Of a stretch of 64,000 bases of DNA, positions 34,629-43,708 are shown piece by piece; the first letter of the stretch is position 1; every line of letters begins with the position of its first letter. The notes beneath the pieces were generated by a model. That model ran no database searches. It saw nothing but the letters and a program-made list of their open reading frames with translations, and was not told the origin of the DNA. The position numbers and the translations under genes are program-made. This DNA is from Deltaproteobacteria bacterium (lineage in GTDB: Bacteria; Desulfobacterota; Desulfomonilia; UBA1062): NCBI GenBank assembly GCA_018434685.1, contig JAHDOV010000014.1, forward strand, positions 148,271 to 212,270, written 5' to 3'.

Positions 34629-35300
34629 CTACTTTATGCCATGTGCCTCATCCAGAAAGCCCCTGATCCTGCCTGCCCAGAACTTGAAGGCCTCATTGGC
34701 CGACCCATACCTGGAAAACCTTTCCGTGAACCCTGCAACCTGCTCATCTTTGGCAACAGCGATTACCTCGTTTTTCTTTGTATCGATTGCCATGAGTTCT
34801 GCACCCGTTGCGCCCGAACCGGCCCACGAACCTGTGGAACCTTTCTTTGCGATGCTGATGGCCAGGCCCACGGGTACGACGGTGGTGACGCCACTGAGAA
34901 CCGGCCTGCTCTGCTTGATTCCTGTCAACGCGATTTTGATGCGAAGCACGTCAGGACCCGGCTCGGACACGATGGGGTATTTTTCTTTAAGAGCATTGAC
35001 CAGTTCGAGGTTAAAGGCATCTGAGAGCTCTTTCATCTGCTCGGGATCGATGCCCTTGTCTTCCGAATCAGGTGCGAAATAGAAGACCACACTGTCGAGC
35101 ATCACTTTGTTGTATTTGGAGAAATCCACCCCGGGTTTTATCCAGCGAAGCCGGGCCCCCCCTTCCGGTCCCGACTGCAGATCCTTGTAATGGTCTCCCA
35201 GGAAACCTGAGGGCTTCTGAATCGATGCGCAGGAAACTGCCGCCATCCCCAACGCTGCGCAGATTGCCAACACCGATAGTGCTTTCAATGAACGCCTCAT
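34629..35300 (-). CDS. DUF3313-family lipoprotein
   Basis: Predicted lipoprotein of 223 aa: the signal LSVLAICAALGMAAVSC puts the lipidated Cys at 24. The sequence SGFLGDHYKDLQSGPEGGARLRW followed by IKPGVDFSKYNKVMLDSV is the typical opening of DUF3313 proteins. A glycine-rich central stretch (VVPVGLAISIAKKGSTGSWAGSG) resembles a hairpin that could insert into or bind a membrane. AGGAGGAATGT precedes the ATG. Function unknown. Confidence 0.85.
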   Translation of the reverse strand: MRRSLKALSVLAICAALGMAAVSCASIQKPSGFLGDHYKDLQSGPEGGARLRWIKPGVDFSKYNKVMLDSVVFYFAPDSEDKGIDPEQMKELSDAFNLELVNALKEKYPIVSEPGPDVLRIKIALTGIKQSRPVLSGVTTVVPVGLAISIAKKGSTGSWAGSGATGAELMAIDTKKNEVIAVAKDEQVAGFTERFSRYGSANEAFKFWAGRIRGFLDEAHGIK

Positions 35301-35386
35301 ACATTCCTCCTGTATCTTTTTTTATTCATTCTCTTCCGGTCATCCCAAGGAGAGGTCATACCCGTTATTCCCAGCTCTAACACCTT

Positions 35387-35866
35387 TTATTTAATAGTAT
35401 AGCCTTTACCCTCAAGACATGCGGAATATGCCTTGTTGAATCTGTCCAGGCTCGCTTTGCTGTCAGCCTGTTGCTGCTGCTGAGTCTCCTGCTCGGCTCT
35501 CGCTGTGCCTCGCTGCCTGGCTCCGCCGGCTACCGTACCGGCGCCTGCGCCTATGGCGGCACCCTTGCCTGCGTCACCTGCAATGGCGCCGACAACGGCC
35601 CCGGCAGCCGCACCCCTGGCAGCCCCCTTGATGCGCTCCCCCTGGGGACCGGCCGGCGCCGGCTGCGTTGCGCTCTTCTCAGCCAGGGCCAGCGGGTCAA
35701 CGCCTGTCTCTTTCTCTGCCCAGGCCCGGCATTCGGCCTTGTCTTTCTCCATCTGCTCCGCGCTCTGTCCCTTGGCAGGGTAGATGATCATCTCCTGGGC
35801 ATGCACATGCATCACGGGCAGCGCACACAGCAGGAGCATGCTGATGAAGATCCTCGTATTCATCAT
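35387..35866 (-). CDS. glycine-zipper envelope protein
   Basis: A 159-aa exported protein with a signal peptide (IFISMLLLCALPVMHVHAQ). It contains two glycine-zipper helices (GAARGAAAGAVVGAIAGDAG and GAAIGAGAGTVAGGA), then a Gln-rich linker and a C-terminal SLDRFNKAYSACLEGKGYTIK. The pair C46/C151 may form a disulphide. Such proteins sit in the outer membrane or periplasm; the role is unknown. Two adjacent ATGs (35866 and 35863) follow a GGAGGAAA site. Confidence 0.82.
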   Translation of the reverse strand: MMNTRIFISMLLLCALPVMHVHAQEMIIYPAKGQSAEQMEKDKAECRAWAEKETGVDPLALAEKSATQPAPAGPQGERIKGAARGAAAGAVVGAIAGDAGKGAAIGAGAGTVAGGARQRGTARAEQETQQQQQADSKASLDRFNKAYSACLEGKGYTIK

Positions 35867-35889
35867 GGTTTTCCTCCTTTCCGCAGTTA

Positions 35890-36072
35890 TTAGCTCAAAG
35901 GACTGGTAATTGATGCCGCATCAATGCGGGGGTCCTCTGCAATCGCATGGATCCTGCCGGTGATCGTCCTCGCCCTTCTTGCCTCATTGATTGAAGGAGA
36001 TTCCTGGTCATAGGACATGCTTGTGTGCACCAGCAGGAAAACCGCCCACACTATGGTAAGAACCTTATTCAT
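35890..36072 (-). CDS. small exported protein, 60 aa
   Basis: A short frame with a signal-like N-terminus (KVLTIVWAVFLLVHTSMS) and a polar tail (RARTITGRIHAIAEDPRID). No family recognised. A GGGGGATTT site precedes the ATG, and it fits with 23- and 30-bp spacings between the glycine-zipper and outer-membrane protein genes, which supports it being real. Confidence 0.5.
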   Translation of the reverse strand: MNKVLTIVWAVFLLVHTSMSYDQESPSINEARRARTITGRIHAIAEDPRIDAASITSPLS

Positions 36073-36102
36073 AAATCCCCCCGGAGCCTTGCATGCATGC
36101 CA

Positions 36103-36894
36103 TTAGAATGTGATGTTGGCCCCGAGGGCCGGGCCGTGTTGCATTATTTCAAAGCCGTCCTCTGAATCGCCGTAGTCTACAGACAGGATGCGGTACCCTC
36201 CGAACACGGTGATGCTCTGCGTCACGTCAAAACCCACCAGCGCCTGGAGGTTGTAGGTGAAGGTGGAAGACGAGCCGATGTTCAGTCCGCCGATATCCGC
36301 TCTCAGGCTGTACGGGACCCTGCCAGCCATGTATGCCTTCAAACGGAATCCCACGAACGGGTCAAGAAATGTTGTGTCTGTCTTTGCCTCGCGGTCAACA
36401 CCTGCAACAGGAACACTGAGCTTCACCTCGTTTTCCATGTCCCAGTACCGCAGGCCCCCTATGAGGTCGATGGTGTTGTGACCGCCCGCTTCGTTCTTGA
36501 TGTCGACAAGCCGGGAGAACCCGCCGAATTCGATGAACAGGGTCGTTGCGGTGTACTTGGATTTGACCTCGGCGCCGGATATCGGCAACGTGGCGGTGAC
36601 GTCTTCAGACATTTTCAGATAATTCGGCTCGACAAATAACCCGTATGTGCCGTTGAACGCCTCGACATGGAGCTCCCCTGCCACATCCATGTTGTCGAGG
36701 ATATCACCCATACTCATGTTGACATCAGCACTGCGTCCCTTGAACTTCACCGTGCCGTCAATGCCGACAAGCCAGGCAAAAGGCGACACGGACACCTTCC
36801 ATTGGCTGTCGGTTCCTTCCTTGGCATGGAGGGGCATGTCGAGGCAGAAAGCGAACACCATTAGCACGAAAATCCTATATGCTGTCTTCTTCAT
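36103..36894 (-). CDS. outer-membrane beta-barrel protein
   Basis: A 263-aa exported protein: a signal peptide (IFVLMVFAFCLDMPLHA) then alternating beta-strand sequence (WKVSVSPFAWLVGIDGTVKF, YGLFVEPNYLKMS, IDLIGGLRYWDMEN) ending in GPALGANITF with a terminal Phe, as in outer-membrane barrels. Roughly 8-12 strands are expected. AAGGAGGCACT precedes the ATG. No substrate can be inferred. Confidence 0.82.
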   Translation of the reverse strand: MKKTAYRIFVLMVFAFCLDMPLHAKEGTDSQWKVSVSPFAWLVGIDGTVKFKGRSADVNMSMGDILDNMDVAGELHVEAFNGTYGLFVEPNYLKMSEDVTATLPISGAEVKSKYTATTLFIEFGGFSRLVDIKNEAGGHNTIDLIGGLRYWDMENEVKLSVPVAGVDREAKTDTTFLDPFVGFRLKAYMAGRVPYSLRADIGGLNIGSSSTFTYNLQALVGFDVTQSITVFGGYRILSVDYGDSEDGFEIMQHGPALGANITF

Positions 36895-36994
36895 AGTGCC
36901 TCCTTACTAAGTTATGTGTCTTAGTGCATATTCCTGGTACACATGAATTCTCTCCATCTCCTATGTCCCTCATGTTCATCTGAATGACCTCCCA

Positions 36995-37828
36995 TCACCC
37001 TTTGGGGAACAGGAGCGTGATGACAAAGCGCAGCCCCCAGTCGGGACCGCCATCCGGGGCTTCGGCATAGTAACGGTAGCCCAGCTGCACTGTCATGGGC
37101 TGGCCGCCGATTTTCAGCAGCTGGGTGGCGGTGGCGTTTATGGGCACCGTCCACTGGCTGTTCTCCCAGTCATAGGTGGACTCGGTGTTCACACCGAACG
37201 TAGTGTAGGTCTTGGTGGTGTAGGAAAAGAAAGGCTGGACAAACGTTGTGCTGACATCGGCGCGCTCGTCATCCCCTGCAAAAGACCAGATGTGGTTGAA
37301 GAGCATACCGTACGTAAAGCCGTTTTGCTGCTTCAGCGCAACAGCCGTAGGCCCGGCCCCCCACTTCTCGCCGCCGAGCGCATCGTTGCTGGCGGTGGGA
37401 TAGAGGAACACCGGTCCTGCGCCAACGATCCAGCCCCCCACCGGGGCCTTGGGCGAGAGGAAAAAGCTCTGCACGACGTCGCCCAGACCGGACTCGTCAT
37501 CGCCACCAGTCACAGGCGCCTCTGCATAGATGTACGGAACGATGGTCCTGGTGATGAGGTTATAGTCACTGCTCAGAGAAAACGGGATGACCGGCTGCAC
37601 ATTGAGCGTGTAGCGCATGGCATCCGCCGGGCCGATCCCAAAATCCCAGTTGTTCTGGACAGGCAGGCTGATCAGCGCGGCTATAGGGTTCTGGGTGGAC
37701 TTGGCCAGTTCCTCGTCACTGACTGCGCCCATGGCGGTCAACGGCAGCAAGGCGACCAGAAACCATACGGCTCCCCATGCTCCAGCCAGGATGCGGCAAT
37801 TGAATCGTTTCATGATTTTCTGTCTCAT
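36995..37828 (-). CDS. outer-membrane transporter-like protein
   Basis: A 277-aa exported beta-rich protein. The signal peptide (ILAGAWGAVWFLVALLPLTAMGA) is followed by a mature start VSDEELAKSTQNPIAALISLPVQNNWDF. This opening and the alternation VQPVIPFSLSSDYNLITRTIVP resemble a family of neutral zinc/aromatic 'transporter' barrels related to the MetA-pathway group; the match is from memory and moderate. ATG 37828 has a GGAAGGGG site; further upstream in-frame codons lack one. The protein ends in FVITLLFPKG. Confidence 0.72.
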   Translation of the reverse strand: MRQKIMKRFNCRILAGAWGAVWFLVALLPLTAMGAVSDEELAKSTQNPIAALISLPVQNNWDFGIGPADAMRYTLNVQPVIPFSLSSDYNLITRTIVPYIYAEAPVTGGDDESGLGDVVQSFFLSPKAPVGGWIVGAGPVFLYPTASNDALGGEKWGAGPTAVALKQQNGFTYGMLFNHIWSFAGDDERADVSTTFVQPFFSYTTKTYTTFGVNTESTYDWENSQWTVPINATATQLLKIGGQPMTVQLGYRYYAEAPDGGPDWGLRFVITLLFPKG

Positions 37829-37975
37829 GGTCCCCTTCCATATATCTTTATTTTGTCCACATTTTTGAGAGCCAGGGAGCACCACAGGAACACCCTGCAT
37901 CGATGGCTCAACATCCAGCCCATGAACGCTCTCCATGCCGGGTTGGATGGTGTCTCATCGGCCTTGTCTCGTGTT

Positions 37976-38554
37976 TCATAGCGCCAGGACCAGGGAGCTC
38001 AGCGCGAAACCTCCCACTACTATCAACACCAGCGCCACAATGAACGAGATGCTGAACTGGCGGCGAAGGCCCATCTGGTAGAACTGGCGCATGCGTACCC
38101 AGTGCTGAATAGCAGCCATGAGGAGCGCCACGGTCCCGATGATCACGAGGAAGTAGGCAATGTTCTCGATACTGACCGTACGGGTACGCCCAATTACTCC
38201 CTTTACATTAACCTCATGCAGGACCTGCCCAAGCTTGCCTATGGTGAACCCAAAGCTGATCATGGAGAGTGCCGTGCGGATCCAGGCCATGAGTGTTCGG
38301 TCGACAGCCAGGTAGCTCCGCTCCATGGCGAGGTCTGTGCGCTGGTGCGCCAGCTGTGTACTGACATCGCCTGCGGGGGCCACTGTTTCTTCCGGTTTGG
38401 CCTGGCCGAAACCGAGCGCAGATGAAATGCTGGATATGATCTTCATGATCCGTTCTTCCCAACCCACTCCGCCACCTGCTTTCGAGGCCGGAGCGGGCGA
38501 AGGAAACTTGTCCGGACCTTCCTTGGGGGAATGGTTACCGCTATCTTGGTTCAT
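37976..38554 (-). CDS. DUF202 membrane protein
   Basis: A 192-aa protein with a long polar, Pro-rich N-terminus (about 1-75) and a C-terminal DUF202 domain: LAMERSYLAVDRTLMAWIRTALSMISFGFTIG, then two further hydrophobic helices (YFLVIIGTVALLMAAI; ISFIVALVLIVVGGFALSSLVLAL). DUF202 proteins of this YidH type are small inner-membrane proteins of unknown function. The ATG at 38554 overlaps the preceding gene's stop and has an AAAGGAGGAG site. The open frame continuing upstream is out of phase with that gene and not real. Confidence 0.88.
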   Translation of the reverse strand: MNQDSGNHSPKEGPDKFPSPAPASKAGGGVGWEERIMKIISSISSALGFGQAKPEETVAPAGDVSTQLAHQRTDLAMERSYLAVDRTLMAWIRTALSMISFGFTIGKLGQVLHEVNVKGVIGRTRTVSIENIAYFLVIIGTVALLMAAIQHWVRMRQFYQMGLRRQFSISFIVALVLIVVGGFALSSLVLAL

Positions 38555-38946
38555 TGGTTCTCCTCCTTTCCCTTCCGGTGCATGAGGCGGTTTACAGGAC
38601 CTCTGAGCGCCAGGTATGGGACGATCGCCAGGATCACCCCCGCGATCACTGCCCCACCTCGTATCTGGAAGCCGTGGAGCACAAAGTACTGAAAGGCGAG
38701 GTCGAGGATGATGGCGATGACGAACACCTTGCCTATTGACTTCCAGCCGCTCCGCATCACGTAGCGCCGGTTCTCGGGGTCGGTGAACATGGCCCAGAAG
38801 AAGGGCGCTCGTCCCTCCTGCGCGTCCTTCCTGCCATCCCGGAAGGCGAAGAAGAGAGCCATCAGAGGCTGCAAGAGGAAGCGGAAATTCATGGGCCCAG
38901 TCAGCCTTACCATAAGACCATCGATGAAACTCAGTGAGTCTCCCAT
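38551..38946 (-). CDS. small inner-membrane protein
   Basis: A 131-aa protein with hydrophobic segments near 20-35 (FRFLLQPLMALFFAF) and 70-112 (VFVIAIILDLAFQYFVL; VIAGVILAIVPYLAL). I know no family name. Its place between DUF202 and DUF1622 genes, with a 2-bp gap on one side and a 4-bp overlap on the other, suggests the three work together. Confidence 0.75.
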   Translation of the reverse strand: MGDSLSFIDGLMVRLTGPMNFRFLLQPLMALFFAFRDGRKDAQEGRAPFFWAMFTDPENRRYVMRSGWKSIGKVFVIAIILDLAFQYFVLHGFQIRGGAVIAGVILAIVPYLALRGPVNRLMHRKGKEENQ

Positions 38947-38948
38947 AG

Positions 38949-39389
38949 TCAGTCTCTCCTTTCTGTCTCAGCCCCTGTCGCACCTGCGAATGCGGTCGCG
39001 CCTTGTGTCAATGATGTTCCCATGCTTTCATCGGTGCTTAGACCGACCTCTTTCCTTTTCTGCCATGGCCAGCGGCCCTCTATCTCGACGACAATCGACC
39101 ACCCCAGGAACGTCCGTACCACCACGAGGCCTCCAAGCATCGCAAGGTTCTTCGGCGACGTATCGAGGGCTACGGTACGGATGATGTCGGCTGCCACCAG
39201 GAGCTCGAGCCCCACCAGTAGGGCTTTCCCCAACACGACCCGGTACCGCTCGTAGGTCCCTCCGATATTCTTTGCGGAATGAACCACCCATCGTGTGGTC
39301 CCGACAATGATGAAGAAAACCATGATCGCCACTGCCAGGGTCTCGACACCCAGAGCGGCGAGCTCTATCCATTCGTGCATCAGCACCAT
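38949..39389 (-). CDS. DUF1622 membrane protein
   Basis: A 146-aa inner-membrane protein. The DUF1622 pattern is clear: IELAALGVETLAVAIMVFFIIVG, then YRVVLGKALLVGLELLVAADIIRTVAL and VVRTFLGWSIVVEIEGRWPW. The last 30 residues are polar. AGGAGGTAGG precedes the ATG. The function of DUF1622 is unknown. Confidence 0.88.
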   Translation of the reverse strand: MVLMHEWIELAALGVETLAVAIMVFFIIVGTTRWVVHSAKNIGGTYERYRVVLGKALLVGLELLVAADIIRTVALDTSPKNLAMLGGLVVVRTFLGWSIVVEIEGRWPWQKRKEVGLSTDESMGTSLTQGATAFAGATGAETERRD

Positions 39390-39479
39390 TGTCCTACCTC
39401 CTGCCCCGGAAGCCGGGCATTGCTCGATGTCTTGCTCTCGTCATTGGCCCCTCGCCCTCGGCCTTCTTTGCCCTTTGCA

Positions 39480-40802
39480 TCACTTTCCCCGGGCCGGCTC
39501 ACCAAGATCGGCACCTGCTGAACCATGACAGTTCTTGAACTTCTTTCCGCTCCCACAAGGGCAGGGATCGTTGCGGCCCACCTTGGTGGCCGAAGCAGCT
39601 TTCCCCGTACCTTGCGGGGTGTACGTCTGCATAATCTCATCTGCACAGCGGCCTTGACGGATAAGGTTCGCCATGACCTTCATGGCCGGGTCTGCGTGCT
39701 TGAAGAAGGCCCTGTAACCTTCACACAGATAGTTGAGCCCGGGCTCGCCGTCCGGTGTTGTCATGAAGCGGTTCTTGGGGCACTCGCCGTTGCACACGAA
39801 CCGCACGTCACATTCGCGGCAATATCGGGGAAGCGTATCCAACTTGTCCTGGCCGAATTTTTGTTGTTTCTCCGAGGCCACAAGCTCGATCATGGGTGCT
39901 TTCATGATGTTGCCCAGGAGGTGTGCAGGTTCCACGAAGTGATCGCAGGAATAGAGGTCGCCGTTGTGCTCCAGGGCCATGCCCTGGCCGCAGGTAGGCC
40001 CGAAGATGCAGACCGTCCCGGCCATGCCGAGCCAGCCCGCCAGGGCCCCATCGATGGTCAATACAAAAGTCCGGCCGACATCTCTCGCGACCCATTCATC
40101 GAATATCTCGATCAGAAAACTGCCGAACTGCTCCGGCCGGACGGACCGGTCCGTGACCCTGTTCCCTTCCTGGTACCCGCTCTCATTGACCCGCTCCACG
40201 ATGGGGATGAACTGGATGTACTGCGCCCGGACATCGTCCCGGAAGAACCGGTAGACATTGAGAGGATGACTTGCGTTTCTTGAATTGACCGCACACAGGA
40301 TGTTGAACTCAACCCGATGTTTCTGGAGCAGCCGTACCGCCCGCATGACTTTCTCGAAGGTCCCGTGACCCCCCCTGTCCTTACGGTAGGTATCGTGAAG
40401 TTCCCGGGGTCCATCCAGGCTCAGGCCGACAAGGAACTTGTTCTCGTGAAAGAATCGGCACCACGCGTCATCGAGGAGGATGCCGTTCGTCTGGAACGTG
40501 TTCTCAATCTTGGTGCCGGGCCTCTGATGCTTATTCTGGAGCACCACTGACCGGCGGAAAAAATCGAGTCCCATCAAGGTCGGCTCGCCGCCCTGCCAGG
40601 CCACGGTGATCTGGGAAACCTGGTGGGCTTTGATAAGCTGCCTGATGTAGGCCTCGTGAACATCATCGCTCATCCTGAAATTGCTGCCGGGGTACAGCCG
40701 CGCCTTCTTCAGGAAGAAGCAGTATTCGCAATTCAGATTGCAGGCCGAACCCGTCGGCTTTGCCATGATGTGAAAGGCCTGGGGGGTATCCATTGCGGTC
40801 AT
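39480..40802 (-). CDS. anaerobic sulfatase-maturating radical SAM enzyme with SEC-C tail
   Basis: Oxidises the active-site Cys or Ser of sulfatases to formylglycine without oxygen. The radical SAM cluster motif is C21-x3-C25-x2-C28 ([11 protein letters not shown]). The anSME-type SPASM region, with its extra cysteines for two auxiliary Fe-S clusters, is present ([38 protein letters not shown]). Unusually, the C-terminus carries a SEC-C zinc motif ([19 protein letters not shown], about 410-428), a fusion seen in some but not all family members. It overlaps the SulP gene by 4 bp and lies two genes downstream of the arylsulfatase it probably matures. Confidence 0.95.
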   Translation of the reverse strand: MTAMDTPQAFHIMAKPTGSACNLNCEYCFFLKKARLYPGSNFRMSDDVHEAYIRQLIKAHQVSQITVAWQGGEPTLMGLDFFRRSVVLQNKHQRPGTKIENTFQTNGILLDDAWCRFFHENKFLVGLSLDGPRELHDTYRKDRGGHGTFEKVMRAVRLLQKHRVEFNILCAVNSRNASHPLNVYRFFRDDVRAQYIQFIPIVERVNESGYQEGNRVTDRSVRPEQFGSFLIEIFDEWVARDVGRTFVLTIDGALAGWLGMAGTVCIFGPTCGQGMALEHNGDLYSCDHFVEPAHLLGNIMKAPMIELVASEKQQKFGQDKLDTLPRYCRECDVRFVCNGECPKNRFMTTPDGEPGLNYLCEGYRAFFKHADPAMKVMANLIRQGRCADEIMQTYTPQGTGKAASATKVGRNDPCPCGSGKKFKNCHGSAGADLGEPARGK

Positions 40803-42490
40803 CGGTTTTCCTCATGCATGTCTTTCACTTCACCTTCCAGCAGCTGTTCACGCTCATAGGCTCGTACGGCCTCGCGAAGGTTGAAGAACATGCGCCCGGT
40901 CCCCAGGATCTGGCCCAGTGGAGAGCGCTTGACCACCGTGAGGGCCTCAGGGTTGAGCGTGGCCAGCCACAGGACAATTCCTCGCTCCTGGAGCTTCTCC
41001 TCTAATCCGATTAAGCCCTGCAGCGCTGTGTACTCGAAGTCGGGGATGGCGCTGCATTCCAGGATCACGACCTTTGGGACCGCCTCGTTCAGGAGGGCCC
41101 ACAGGCGCTCGCCCACCTGCGGGGCGCTGGCAAAGGTCATGCGGCCTTCGGTCCTGACGATCAGGAGGCCCGGGATGGTCTCGTCCCCAGGGTGCTCGCC
41201 CGTCAGGGGGCGGTACACCTCGGTGCCGGGTTTGCGCCCCACGGCGTACACCAGGGGATGGTTGGCCTGGTAGATGAGCGTGAGCACGGATATGGCGACT
41301 GCCACCAGGATGCCGTTCAGGGTCCCCAGCAGTACGACGCCGGCGCAGGCTACGAGGGCCCAGCGGAACTCGGTGTGCCGTACCCGCCGGATGGTGCGGA
41401 AATCGGCCGTGCTCAGGAGGGGCAGCGTGGTGACGATCACGACGGCGGCCAGCGTGGCCTGCGGCAGCAGGCTGATGAGCGGCGCCAGGAAGAACAGGGT
41501 CGCCACCACGATGGCCACCGTGACCAGCTCGGAGACCTGAGTGCGGGCCCCGGCCCGGGAGTTCACGGCCGTCTGGGATGTCCCGCCCCCGGCGGGGAAA
41601 CTGTGGAAGAAGCTCCCGGCCAGGTTGGCAACGCCCAGGGCGATGAGCTCACGGTTCGGCGCCGGGCGCGGGTCGTCGCGCCGGACAAAGGCCCTGCCTG
41701 CGGCAACGGACTCGGTGAAGGACATCAGGGCGATGCCCAGTGCACCGGGCCACAGGCTCTTGAGGAGCGCCACGTCAGGCAGCGCCGGGACCGGTATCCC
41801 GGTCGGGATGTTCCCGGTCAGGTCCACCCCGTATGCCTTGAGGCCCAGCACTCCCGCAGCTGCGATTCCCAGGACCACCGCCGCCAGGGGGGCCGGGGCC
41901 CGCGGCGTAAAGCCCTCCATCCCGAGCAGGACCGCCAGCATGACCACGGCAAGGATCAGCGTGGGCACGCTCGTCTCGGGCACATGCTGCAGGGTGGACA
42001 GGATATTCTGGAAGAAGTGCCCCTTGTCGATGTGCACGCCCAGGAGCTTGGGCAGCTGGTCCACAACGATGACCAGGCCGACGCCGGCCTTGAACCCGGT
42101 CAGGACCGGGACGGAGATGAAGTTGGCCAGGAACCCCAGCCGCAGCAGACCGGCCAGGATCAGGAACGCCCCGGTAAGCAGGGCCAGCGAGGCGGCCGCC
42201 GTCATCAGCCGGGCCGGGTCGCCCCCCGGTACTACCAGGGCCAGCTGGGTGGCCGTGAGGATGGCCAGCGTTGTGGTGCTGCTCACGCTCAGGCAGCGTG
42301 ACGTGCCCAGCAGCGCGTAGACGATCATGGGAACGAAGGCCACGTACAGGCCTGCCTGCACCGGCAGGCCGGCGATAATGGCAAAGGCCATGGATTTTGG
42401 GATCACCACCGCCGCGGTCGTCAGCCCGGCCACCGCATCGAGGCGCAGCCAGCCCTTCTGATATCCTGTGGTCAGGGCACCATCTCTCAC
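40799..42490 (-). CDS. SulP-family anion transporter with STAS domain
   Basis: Inner-membrane sulfate/anion carrier, 563 aa. The N-terminal membrane domain (about 20-420) contains the SulP patterns [43 protein letters not shown] and [17 protein letters not shown]. The cytoplasmic STAS domain (about 445-545) contains [20 protein letters not shown]. Given its place between a sulfatase/channel pair and the sulfatase maturase, sulfate uptake or export is a reasonable inference, though SulP proteins also carry other anions. It overlaps both neighbours by 4 bp, so translation is probably coupled. Confidence 0.93.
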   Translation of the reverse strand: MRDGALTTGYQKGWLRLDAVAGLTTAAVVIPKSMAFAIIAGLPVQAGLYVAFVPMIVYALLGTSRCLSVSSTTTLAILTATQLALVVPGGDPARLMTAAASLALLTGAFLILAGLLRLGFLANFISVPVLTGFKAGVGLVIVVDQLPKLLGVHIDKGHFFQNILSTLQHVPETSVPTLILAVVMLAVLLGMEGFTPRAPAPLAAVVLGIAAAGVLGLKAYGVDLTGNIPTGIPVPALPDVALLKSLWPGALGIALMSFTESVAAGRAFVRRDDPRPAPNRELIALGVANLAGSFFHSFPAGGGTSQTAVNSRAGARTQVSELVTVAIVVATLFFLAPLISLLPQATLAAVVIVTTLPLLSTADFRTIRRVRHTEFRWALVACAGVVLLGTLNGILVAVAISVLTLIYQANHPLVYAVGRKPGTEVYRPLTGEHPGDETIPGLLIVRTEGRMTFASAPQVGERLWALLNEAVPKVVILECSAIPDFEYTALQGLIGLEEKLQERGIVLWLATLNPEALTVVKRSPLGQILGTGRMFFNLREAVRAYEREQLLEGEVKDMHEENR

Positions 42491-43620
42491 AACGGCCTCG
42501 CAGAGATGGGCAGGGCAAGGTCGACGGCCACATACCCGATCAGGAACACGGCGAAGGAGACCCGGTCAAAGGTGCGGGACAGCCGCTCGTTGCCCATGGT
42601 GTCGTGGATATGCAGCGAGATCACCGACTGGACCAGGATCAGGAAGATGGTGAACAGCCCGGTGGCGTTCACCATATCGGAGAGGGTGAGCCGGTCAGCG
42701 TTGGGCAGGAGCGTGCCGACGAAAATATTATTACCCACGGCAGCGAAGAAGCCGCCCACGAAGAGCCCGAAGCGGCAGTCGAGGTGTATGGGTTTGATGT
42801 AAAGAGCGATCAGAGCGACTGCCACAGAGGCGAAGAGCGCCTGAAAGAACTTCTGATAGAGACCTATGCCGTCGGGCACTACCAGCATGGCCAGTATGAA
42901 CTGAGAGCGGAACCCCCGATTACTTCCCGCAGTGCCGGGACTTATCTGTCCGGACCTGTGGACGCTTGTCTTGGTGTCTGTCAGAAACCTTAAGAGCTTC
43001 ACTCCGCGAGGAATCGCATCGGGGCTGACTCCGCTGCCCTGCTTGTCGGCAACATATCTCAGGGCCTCTGCCCCCTGGGTATTATCTTCCACCTGGATGT
43101 ACAGCCCATTTTCTCCGAACGGGAAGCGCGAGGCGTCGAAGTCTTCCTTCATCCGCACCACCATGTGATACTCCACGTAATGCTCCTTGCCTCGTCGGGA
43201 GCTCTGAACATTCTCCTTCTCCAGGATCTGGCCGTTGACTATGCGGAAGCCATCACCCTGTTTCACCGCATCGCTGTTCCAGCGGAACCAGAGGTTGAAG
43301 TCTGCGGTCATGGCCGATTCCCTCAGGGCGAATTCTCCGATGCTGTTGATGCTTCCCCCCACGAGCACCTCCACCTGTCTTGCCCTGGACGGAACCGTAA
43401 GATCGGGTGCCCCTGCACCGAGCTCAATGGTCGGAGACTCGATACGGGTCTGCCGTATCTTCACAGACTCTGCAGCATAGCTGCGGAGCTTCGCGGCTCC
43501 GACAACGGCACCAGCCAGATACAGGAGCAGCAGGCAGACCGCCCAGATCATGACGAATCGCTTATCTTCGGGGGTGACGGTATTCCGGATATCTGTCAGG
43601 ACCTCTCGCTTCTCTTCCAT
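42487..43620 (-). CDS. pentameric ligand-gated ion channel (Cys-loop-type) homologue
   Basis: A 377-aa membrane protein that I read as a bacterial pLGIC. An N-terminal hydrophobic segment (24-43) acts as signal or anchor. The extracellular beta domain (about 75-240) has TADFNLWFRW at 105-114 and RFPFGENGLYIQVED at 165-179, the counterparts of the family's W-x-RW strand and FPFDxQxLxIxIE loop; as in other prokaryotic members there is no Cys pair. Four helices follow: M1 257-276, M2 281-304, M3 312-338, M4 351-372. The M2-M3 stretch NNIFVGTLLPNADRLTL lines up with my recollection of GLIC (FNILVETNLPKTPYMTY). An AAGGAAG site precedes the ATG; the stop overlaps the SulP gene. Confidence 0.75.
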   Translation of the reverse strand: MEEKREVLTDIRNTVTPEDKRFVMIWAVCLLLLYLAGAVVGAAKLRSYAAESVKIRQTRIESPTIELGAGAPDLTVPSRARQVEVLVGGSINSIGEFALRESAMTADFNLWFRWNSDAVKQGDGFRIVNGQILEKENVQSSRRGKEHYVEYHMVVRMKEDFDASRFPFGENGLYIQVEDNTQGAEALRYVADKQGSGVSPDAIPRGVKLLRFLTDTKTSVHRSGQISPGTAGSNRGFRSQFILAMLVVPDGIGLYQKFFQALFASVAVALIALYIKPIHLDCRFGLFVGGFFAAVGNNIFVGTLLPNADRLTLSDMVNATGLFTIFLILVQSVISLHIHDTMGNERLSRTFDRVSFAVFLIGYVAVDLALPISARPL

Positions 43621-43708
43621 CTTGCTTCCTTATGTTCTGTTTGTTGCTGCACTCGTTATCACCCGGACCGGCAGCCCGCTGTGACGGGCTGTCGGCCAGG
43701 GATGGATC

